Of a stretch of 64,000 nt of DNA, positions 55,915 to 64,000 are shown piece after piece. Every line of letters starts with the position of its first letter. Position 1 is the stretch's first letter. The notes under the pieces are model-generated. The model did no database searches. It was not told the DNA's origin and was given only the letters and a program-made list of their open reading frames with translations. The DNA comes from Magnolia sinica (Eukaryota; Streptophyta; Magnoliopsida; Magnoliales; Magnoliaceae). The stretch is taken from positions 66,488,001 through 66,552,000 of the forward strand of contig NC_080588.1 in the NCBI RefSeq assembly GCF_029962835.1, in the 5' to 3' direction. A program made the position numbers and the translations under genes.

Positions 55915-56227
55915 TCTTTTTCTCCTTTTCATTTGGTGATGTTGATGACGAGTGTGTAGCCCGCTTATGACATATATATTATATCCATACTGTCCGTTTT
56001 GGGACGTATGGACCCCACAATGATGAATGGATTAGATCCACACTGTCCATTTGAGGACTTTGTATAAATGGGGCCACCTCTATACATATATGGGGCTGGT
56101 GGGCCACGAGTACGTGGACCTCACCTTGATGAAGGCATTGCATCCATGCCTTGGACGTCCAGTCTCTGCTGGACTGTGTAAGGGAAATCACACAAGCAGC
56201 CTTAAAAAAAAGTAAGTATGATATATG

Positions 56228-56267
<40 letters not shown>

Positions 56268-56361
56268 ACTTTATATATATGAGAGGTGGGCCACACGTGT
56301 GGACCCACCACCTCATATGCATCAGATACACCGTCCAGAACATCAACTTATGATTTTTGAA

Positions 56362-56428
<67 letters not shown>

Positions 56429-59082
56429 TATATTATATTATATTATATCATAATATATTATATCATAATATATTATATTATATTATATTATATTATATTA
56501 TAGTATATATATATATCCAAACCCTCTGGAGGTGGGCCATGTGCGTGGGACCCACCACTGATGTATGTATTGTATTCAACTGTTGTGTTAACCCCGCCAT
56601 CCATCCGTTGATCTTAGGGGTCCCGCCTGCTGCAGGGAGGCAGTGGATTGGCTGGACATTGCACACCAGCATATAGCTGGTGTATTGACGCCACCAAAGT
56701 TACGTGGGTCCCACTGCTGATGACGTCAGCAGGTGGTTGTACCCCACCTTAATGTATGTTCTGTATCCCATCGTCTAGATGGCTGGACAGTGGGGCCTTC
56801 ATGATATCTATATGCCATCCAAATCGTCTATCCATTTGGCTAGTCCTTCTCAAGGCTTGAGACTAAAACTAAGTCAGATCCAGTTATCAGGTGGACCACA
56901 CTACAGGGAGCAGTGGGTTTTGAACGCTTACCGTTGAAACCCCTTTGGATTACAACAGTTTTGGACCAATCTGATATTTGTTTGTCCTCTTAGTTCAGGT
57001 CTTTATGACCTTATGAACAGACTGGAGGGAAAATAAATGCTATGGTGGGCCTACTAGCAATTTAACCATGAAAATTATTATCACCATTGTTAGATGTGGT
57101 ATGGTCTAGTTGATCTTTTGATATGATTCATTTCTTATATAATACTCCATATTGATCTCTAAAAATAGATAAATTGTGTTGTAATCGGCCCATTCGACTC
57201 GGCACATTCAACTCGGCTTACTTGACTCAGCCATTTGACTCGGCCCATTCAACTCGGCTTATTCGACTTGGCCATTTGACGTGGCCTATTTGACTTGGCC
57301 CATTCGACCCGGCCCATTTGTATCGGTCCATTTGATCGGCCCAATTGATTTGACCCATTTGTATCGGCTCATTTGATTTGACCCATTTGATTGGCCCATT
57401 TGATTCAGCCCATTTGTACCGGCCCATTTTGATTTGAACCATTTGATCGGTCCATTTGATTCGGCTTATTTGATGTAATTAAGACCCATGATGATGTATA
57501 TTGGGCCATTGTATGAGGCCGTGGGCCCATTATACGATTGATCCTATGAGCGTCATTCCTTAAGAGTAATGTTGGTTAAAGGTTCACATTGATGGGTAAT
57601 GATGGTTAGATGTCCACATTATGACCTTCTCTTAGGCCTTGTTAGGCCTATTCTCATCATTCTCTAGTGGGTTAACCCAAACGCTTGGGCCCCATTTATT
57701 TTAATTGATCCATCATCAACTGTCCATCCATGTACCCCGCTTTGTATCGAGGTCGATTATCGATGCCGATTATCGGTACAGATTGCCGATATCGACTACC
57801 GTTGCCGATTATGAGTTTGTGACAGCATAACATCATGATACATGCCCATGCACATCATTTATATGTTTGTTATGAGATGTGATTAGTTATTGCATATGTC
57901 ATAGTGCAGGTGGTTTTTGGGACTCCCTGATAGGCGGAGTTACCCCACATGAACGCACGGTATGCACAGGATTGATGCATGATTGGACTGCTTGACTTAT
58001 GCACATTTGTATTTGTGTGATTTTGATTACTATATGCCCTAGCAACATAAGAGCTGTAGCCTCTATAGGCACATCGTGGGTGGCCGGATTAGATACCGAA
58101 AATACTATTTCTAGCATCGGAGCGCCATCGATATCATTAGGTGAAAATTTCTAAACCCGATGGTACTAAAGGATGACTCCAATGTCGAGATTGAGTTGAT
58201 TCATGAGCGCACAAGGGCCGAATACATGGATGTCGCGTCTCCCACTGTGTCGTGGTCTGTTGGAAAGCGGTGTGGCCTTACTCTCCTGAGGGTAGGGGGC
58301 ATCACTAGGCTGAGTTTGACCAGCTCATGAATGGGTCTGCTATCGACGTGCCGGATAGATATTAGCAAACTATTGGCCAGGCGGATAGTGAGGTTTCTTA
58401 CGCTCACTTGGACTGCACGCATGGGAAAGGGGCAGTGCCATTTGGAGTGTATTAAACCCCGGTGATTATCCAGAATGAGAACTGTATTGATATTTGATGA
58501 GCTATATTGATATGAGGATTGGCATGCTTGAGTTGCATCTTACATCACATGGTCTTGATATGGCCGATAACATTCATATTTTGCTAGCCTTGGTATGACT
58601 GATTGCATTCATGTACCCATCAGCATGATTCCGCATTACTCTGGCATTGCATTCTGAGCACGTTCATACTACGCACACACTTACACCACCCTCTAAGCTT
58701 TCTATAAGATTATGCATGATTGATGCATGCAGGTGACGTTAAGACGTAGTCATACCCTCGCCGCAGTTGGAGTGTGCAGTCGAGTTTCTGGAGTTTCTGT
58801 TATTATCTTGTATTTTCCTTTCATACGCATTGTACTCGAAGTTTTTGATTATAGTGAATTTTGTGATGGTGTTCTTGTGATTATTATTCGTGGGTTATGC
58901 TCATGGTTATGCTTGTTACGAATCAAATCATATTTGAAATCCTCCTTGTAGGATCCCAGGATCGGAACCTGGTGTATGGGTGCTAGGAGCCGAGAATGGG
59001 GTACTATGGAGGCTGTCAGCGCCGGATTCAGCGATCGAAAATTTTTTGAGCCTGGTTTCTGAGTTTTGGGCGTGACAAGCCA
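55073..59082 (+). mobile_element. 4.0-kb solo LTR (probably Ty3/gypsy)
   Basis: 55078-59077 is flanked by AGTCA (55073-55077) and AGCCA (59078-59082). The sister chimera shows the empty site AGCCA at 61673-61677. The right end GGGCGTGACA is a typical LTR terminus. The left end TCTAAGGCCC is probably a mutated TGTAAGGCCC. No gag-pol coding exists inside, so it is a solo LTR. The orientation and gypsy assignment are inferred from length and terminal style. Inside are a (TC)n tract (55863-55912), (TA)n tracts (56231-56264, 56365-56422), TATTA-rich DNA to 56516 and a minisatellite at 57180-57475. Confidence 0.8.
57180..57475. repeat. CGGCCCATTTGA-type minisatellite within the solo LTR
   Basis: About twenty degenerate units of 12-20 bases, such as TCGGCCCATTCGACTCGG, TTGACTCGGCCCATT and TTGATTTGACCCATTTG, lie in direct order. 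Both strands give repetitive Gly-Pro/Trp-Ala frames that are not genes. Confidence 0.88.
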
Positions 59083-59612
59083 CGTCTCTCTAAGTATAGG
59101 GTCCTACAAGCACTCTCTTTAATTCACATGAAAAATTGTGTAAAAAAGAAGGTGATAGTGTATTATAACTTGAGTATTCTAATAACATTGGACATTTGAT
59201 GTATTTAATGAATTATTCTGGACCTGATATTGCATATGTTATTAGTAAGCTGAGTATATACACTAGTAATCTTGGAAAATGTCGCTTGAATACTGTAAAT
59301 AGATTATTAAGATATTTGAAAAATAATTGCAGCCATGGTCTTAAGTTTACTAGATTCTAGCTATACTAGAGGGGTACAATGATGCAAATTAGATATCGGA
59401 TTCAATGAAATATAAGTCTACTAGTGGCTATGTGTTTACTCTTTAAGGAGTCAAAGTATCCTTACAGTATTAGAAGCAGATTTGTATATATTGATAGACG
59501 ATGGAGTTCGAGTTTATTGCTCTTGCAATTATAAGTGAAGAGGCCGAATAATTGAAAAATCTATTTTTAGATATACCCTTACATGATAAGCTAATGACAA
59601 CAATTGTGCTGT
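59083..59612 (+). pseudogene. copia RT-RNase H tail, second copy of the chimera
   Basis: It is the same fragment as 27040-27520 (DIAYVISKLSIYTSNLGKC, EFIALA, EEAE.LKNLFLDIPLH), with stops. It follows directly on the LINE once the solo LTR is discounted, and ends at CAATTGTGCTG, where lyase intron sequence begins. Confidence 0.78.
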
Positions 59613-59639
59613 AGTAAAACCTTCGATTTCTCGCAGTAG

Positions 59640-59808
59640 GTTTAGGTAGTATGGATGTGGGAGAGGTCTGGTAATTTATATCCCAACCAAGATCTTGCCT
59701 ACACCATTGGTGTTAGTGATCATCAAAGAGATTGATTTTATGCACAAGTCACTTGGTGTCATTCCTCTAACCATCTTTCAGTTACAAAATTTCATAGAAT
59801 ATGTTCAC
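59640..59808 (+). pseudogene. Rhamnogalacturonate lyase fragment E
   Basis: It is the equivalent of the [15 protein letters not shown] exon with a one-base deletion (TATGGATGTGGG for TATGGCATGTGGG) and TAG/TGA stops. Intron sequence continues to about 59808, where it is cut by a junction with an LTR fragment. Confidence 0.8.
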
Positions 59809-60112
59809 ATGTGCAATCAACATCTCAGCGCTTTTATGTCCTCGTGATCGGTAAGATCTCTCTATTTTTCTTTTATTCTCTTATTGTTTATCCACTCCTA
59901 CATGAGTAAAGAAGGTTGTAACATTTTACTTCATAGTGAATTGTTGATCTGGACGAGGTCCCGTGGTTTTTACCTCTTTAAGGGTTTTTTACGTAAAAAT
60001 CTCTTGCTGGGTGTAGTTTGTGCTTTGATTTATTTCATTGCTTTATTGTCCCATAACTTTGGTTTGTTTAGGGAGGCTAGATCCTAAAGTTTTGTGTAAG
60101 GCCCCCAACAGG
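59809..60112 (+). repeat. Terminal fragment of a copia 2-type LTR
   Basis: It matches the last about 300 bases of the 3' LTR (53276-53575), including CAACA and the following GGGGA plus LINE sequence (GAATCTTAGCTAGCCTAG). It therefore marks the left edge of a tandem duplication of the chimera, not an independent insertion. Confidence 0.88.
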
Positions 60113-61680
60113 GGAGAATCTTAGCTAGCCTAGTAGTGAAAATCTTGGAGAAAATCTTGAAAACACATTTGCATAAGCTGATCGGCTTGAAGTCGGAAAG
60201 GCGATTGTGGCTTTTCTTTTTAGGGATAAGACCTATAAAAGTACATAAGAAAGATTAAGGAATATGGCTACCCTTAAAAAAGTCAAATGTCGCGTTGAAG
60301 ATATCTTTGCCTATGATATCCCAACACGAAGTGAAGAAGACCCCTGAAAAAGCCTCCGGGCCCGGAGCACCATTTATAAGGATATTGAAGGTAACATCCC
60401 TAACTCCTTCACATCCCTAACTCATCCCTAACTCCTTCGAGTGAGGGGGAGTGGAGGAGCACTCATTCATTAAATCCGTAACTAAGCTCAGAATGCCTTC
60501 AAGAATGGTGTCATCGCTAACAATACCTTAAGAGGATAAGAAATTTTTGTATAATCTTTCAGCCTCCATGGCAATCTCATCAATAGACTCTAGATAAACA
60601 CCTGATTTGAGCCTAATATTCTTGATTGTGGACCTGTGTTTCCTGTTAATAGCTGAATTATGAAAGAATCTTGTATTTCTGTTGCCCTCTTAAAGCCACG
60701 CATTTCTCGCTTTATGCTTTAAATTGAAAAAAAAAAAAGAACTTCTTGTAACCTAGCCTTAGCCAACTTGGCTTTTGCTTGATCTAATCTCCCTATCTTC
60801 CTTAGATATGTAATTGAGGGAAAACTCAGCATAGTTAACCTCATCTTCTGCTCCTTATACATTCTTGAAAACATTTCCAAAAGTATTCATGTTCCATTGT
60901 TTGAGTCTAGCATTCAAATATCTCATTTTTATAAACAATCTATACATGATGGGGGATGCGGCAGCCTCTACCTCCCAACTTTCTTTAACCATGGCATGGA
61001 AATCGTCATGTGTAGTCCACATCCTTTAAAATCTAAAAGGCTTAGGATGGTTTGTTCAACTCCTCTTCTATCTTGAGCAAGAGGGGGGAGTGATTGGAGT
61101 GCATCTTGGTCAAATGGTCAATAGTAAAGAAGGAGAAAGTTCTCAATTCCATTAAGAGTTTATGAAGATCCTATCTAAATTAGCCCATCTTTGGCTACTA
61201 CTCGCACGATTGTTGCACCACGTGAATTTCAAACCTAAGAAACCCACATCAAGGAGGCCTGTATCATTGATTGCTTTCACAAAATCCTCCATAGTCCTAC
61301 TGTCCACAGCTAATCCACAGAGGCGATCGTCGATGCTCACTGTAACATTAAAATCGCCACAAACTAGCCATAGCCCAGAGATGAACGACTAGCAGATTGC
61401 AATTCTGACCATAGCTACATCCTACTTCGCCTATCACAATAAGCATAAATAACTGTCACATATACTTCAATTTGGGTGCCATCTAAAAGAACCTTCACCG
61501 TAACATTTTGCCTTGATGAGGCAGTCGTAGTGAACTTGAAAAAGGCTTCTATGCAGGATCCAAAATTTTCCTTTCGCCTCCCTTTCCCAAATGTGCTGCT
61601 GAAACTTGGCTGCAACTATTTAAAGCTGCATTGGCTCTTGGAGTAACAGGATCCCTACCTTATGAGTCTTGAAGCCACGT
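60113..61680 (-). pseudogene. L1-type LINE fragment 'c'
   Basis: It is nearly identical in layout to 53576-55077. On the minus strand TGLLDVGFLGLKFTWCNNRA (61152-61340) and VTVKVLLDGTQIEVYVTVIY (61415-61615) mark the endonuclease. It retains a stretch (about 60470-60530) that is deleted in fragment 'b' near 53936. It joins the copia tail without the solo LTR. Confidence 0.8.
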
Positions 61681-62212
61681 CTCTCTAAGCATAGGCTCCT
61701 GCAAGCGCTCTCTTTAATTCACATAAAAAATTGTGTAAAAAAGAAGGTGATAGTGTATCACAACTTGAGTATTCTAATAGCATTGGACATTTAATGTATT
61801 TAATGAATTATTCTGGACCTAATATTGCATATGTAATTAATAAGCTGAGTAGATATACTAGTAATCCTGGAAAATGTTGCTTGACTACTGTAAATAGATC
61901 ACTAAGATATTTGAAAAATACTTGCAGCTATGGTCTCAAGTTTTCTAGATTCTAGCTATTCTAGAGGGGTACAATGATGCAAATTAGATATCAAATTCAA
62001 TGAAATATAAGTCTACTAGTGGCTATGTGTTTACCCTTTAAGGAGTCAAAGTATCCTTAAAGTCTTAGAAGCAGATTTGTATATCTCGACAGACGATGGA
62101 GTTCGAGTTTATTGCTCTTGCAATTATAGGTGAAGAGGCCGAATAATTGAAAAATCTAATTTTAGATATACCCTTATATGATAAGCTAATGACAACAATT
62201 GTGTTGTAGTAA
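61681..62212 (+). pseudogene. copia RT-RNase H tail, third copy of the chimera
   Basis: The best-preserved copy: 61731-61955 is open and reads GDSVSQLEYSNSIGHLMYLM, AYVINKLSRYTSNPGKC and VNRSLRYLKNTCSYGLKF. The RNase H part is broken but shows EFIALA and GEEAE. The fusion to lyase intron is at about 62207. Confidence 0.8.
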
Positions 62213-62234
62213 AACATTCGATTTCTCGCAGTAG

Positions 62235-62598
62235 GTTTAGGCAGCATGGATGTGGGAGAGGTCTGGTGATTTATATCCCAACCAAGATCTTGCCTACACC
62301 ATTGGTGTTAGTGATCATCAAAAAGATTGATTTTATGCACAAGTCACTTGGTGTGATTCCTTTAACCATCTTTCAGTTACAAAATTTCATCGAATCCGTT
62401 CACATGTTGAATATTTTTCGAAATGCATTTTTTGGCCATCAGTACGATATATCGCAACATGGTTTGGAAGAGGAAAACTCCAAAATTTTCCTTTCTATAC
62501 ATTGATTTGGCCTTATACATGACCACACAATTTGCATAAACAATTAAGATGGGTTTGATTTAAAATCACTTGATTTTGTTAATAATTTCATGTTTGGC
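62235..62598 (+). pseudogene. Rhamnogalacturonate lyase fragment F
   Basis: Same exon equivalent as E (62235 to about 62350), with the same one-base deletion and TGA stop, followed by intron sequence related to 27666-27910 in D. It is cut at 62598 by the LTR of a gypsy element. Remaining exons, if present, are outside the window. Confidence 0.8.
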
Positions 62599-63320
62599 TG
62601 ACATAGGGAAGGATGTGAGGTCGAGCACTGTCTTCCTCAAGAGGATAACTATTCCGAATCCACGAAACTTCTCTGGACTCCTCACAGAGACTTCTCGAAT
62701 CCACAAGGAAAGAAAGCAAGAAAATAGAAATAAATTCTAATAAAGTTAAAATTGATTGATGAATGAATAAAAACGAGTTCACAACCCTTTAAATAGGGAT
62801 ACGAAGCAATGAGAGAGAAATCAGAATCAAACTATGACTAAAACTCCTAGAATTCGTGACTTACAATAAATAGTAAACTTACTATTTTTAGGCGGTCGTG
62901 ATGTCTACTAGTGCACAAGGTTTTCGGCCAAAAATAGTAAGTATCCTATTTGGCTTCACCAAGTTGTTCTCCTAATTTTTCTAAGCTCTTTCCATATTGG
63001 GCGTAACTCCTAAAGCCCAATGGATGAAGAGTTATAATCAAACTAAAACTTACTATTTATAGTAAAAACAAAATTAAAATAGGAAAATGACCACCGATCT
63101 GGCAGTATTTCACAAATTCGGCTTGTGTTACCCGACATAGTAGGGTTGGTTGGCTAAAGTATCTCGTTTTACCCCAAAATCATATATTTTACGTCCGATA
63201 ACTCATTCTAGATTGCAAGATATGCCTGTTTTAAGGTCCGATGGTCCGGATCACTTCTGTCATCGATCGGGCCTTTTCTGATCCATCTTGGCCATGTAAC
63301 TGTCCGCAACCCTCTTTACA
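62599..63320 (-). repeat. LTR of the right-edge gypsy element
   Basis: On the minus strand it runs TGTAAAGAGGG...CCTATGTCA, 722 bp, with the TG..CA ends expected. A probable TATA box is the minus-strand CTATTTAAAG (plus-strand near 62788-62798). Confidence 0.78.
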
Positions 63321-63339
63321 TCAATCTCCTCCACTTCAA

Positions 63340-64000
63340 AAGAACTCATCGTCGAGTTCTCATCTTACTCTAGTTCATGATACTCGGTCAGGTCTGCGAC
63401 GTTGAAAGTTCATGAGATCGCCATATCATCTAGAAGATCAACAACATAAGCATTTTCATTGATCTTTTGGATGATTGATACCAGTCCAATCTTCTTATTT
63501 TTTAACTTGTTGTAAGTTTCGGTCAGAAATATTTCTCTACGCAGATGGACCATTACCTGGTCGCCTATCTCGAACACTTTTTATCGTCGATGCTTATCTG
63601 CTTACTTCTTGTAATTTTTGTTCAATGCATGTAGCTTGGTCTGTACCTCCGCATGAATGCCCATGATCCAGTCTATTATATGTTCTCCTGCCATGCTCAT
63701 GCCTGAGAGCTTGGGTAGAGGGACCAAGTCTAGTGTGTGGCGAGATACTCGTCCATAAATAACCTAGAACGGGGATTTTTTCGTTGAGCGGTTCACCATG
63801 TTGTTGAATGCAAACTCCGCTTGAGATAAAACCAAATCCCATTGCTTCGGTTTTTCTCTTGAAATACATCGAAGGAGGTTTCTCAACGTGCGATTTATAA
63901 CCTCGGTCTGCCCATCAGTCTGTGGGTGGTAGGCGCTGCTGAACTGAAGTCGTATATCGAATCGAGTCTACGAAGTTCGTCGAAAGTGGCTAATGAACTT
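63340..64000 (-). pseudogene. gypsy integrase C-terminal part
   Basis: The minus strand carries the gypsy signature AYHPQTDGQTE (about 63905-63940), followed by NRTLRNLLRC and KPKQWDLVLSQAEFAFNNMV. Nearer the LTR come LTETYNKLKNKKIGLVSIIQ and INENAYVVDLLDDMAIS. Stops and a frameshift (for example near 63600 and 63760) indicate decay. Confidence 0.82.

Larger units (their letters stand above)
62599..64000 (-). mobile_element. Ty3/gypsy LTR retrotransposon, minus strand, running off the right edge
   Basis: The 3' LTR in element orientation is 62599-63320, and 63321 onward is the end of pol. A purine tract (minus strand GAAGTGGAGGAGATTGA) abuts the LTR start TGTAAAGAGGG. The minus strand reads integrase C-terminal sequence. 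The other LTR and the right target duplication are outside the window. Confidence 0.88.

Noticed and set aside
56218..56676. 152-codon open frame rich in Ile-Tyr
   Set aside because: It is (TA)n and TATTA microsatellite sequence within the solo LTR.
57180..57475. CRISPR-like regularly spaced repeat
   Set aside because: Units are degenerate, contiguous and without unique spacers, and the context is a plant LTR.

Overview
The window is nuclear DNA from a flowering plant. Protein-coding exons are short (90-280 bp) with GT-AG introns, and the rest is dense with plant transposons: Ty1/copia and Ty3/gypsy LTR elements, L1-type LINEs, hAT and Mutator-type MITEs, and a probable tRNA-derived SINE. 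The species cannot be named. The abundance of MITE families carrying 'GGCCCACCATGATGTATG'-like interiors fits my impression of magnoliid genomes, but that is only an inference.

The only host genes I can support are a tandem array of rhamnogalacturonate lyases (polysaccharide lyase family 4, pectin rhamnogalacturonan-I degradation in the cell wall). Copy A (328-1631) is the last three exons of a gene that starts outside the window. Copy B (coding from 3814, possibly 3563, to 19758) is complete and interrupted by a 6-kb transposon-filled intron. Copy C (37017-46807) is complete, 14 coding exons and 673 residues, with a predicted signal peptide. D (27549-28950), E (59640-59808) and F (62235-62598) are broken copies. 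All exon joins in B and C keep the frame, and exon lengths are identical between them apart from the first. Introns align too, so B and C come from a fairly recent segmental duplication.

The duplicated unit is larger than the gene. Behind both B and C lies the same chimera: a minus-strand LINE, then the RT/RNase H tail of a copia element, then a truncated lyase copy. After duplication each unit took its own insertions. The B unit received a copia element (21827-26362, TSD GGTTG) in its LINE. The C unit received a different copia element (47965-53575, TSD GGGGA) in its LINE, then a 4.0-kb solo LTR (55078-59077). The C chimera was tandemly duplicated again (59809-62598) and is cut by a gypsy element that runs off the right edge (62599-64000).

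The space between D and C (30 to 36.9 kb) is a cluster of Mutator-type MITEs with 9-bp target duplications, two of which share one target site. Paralogous empty sites within the window give direct insertion evidence for several hAT-type MITEs. Nothing here looks like a dedicated new molecular system. The most unusual content is the co-duplicated lyase-LINE-copia chimera, the different N-termini of B and C (one with a signal peptide, one apparently without), and reiterated TCGA-containing palindromes in the LTR promoters of three copia elements.
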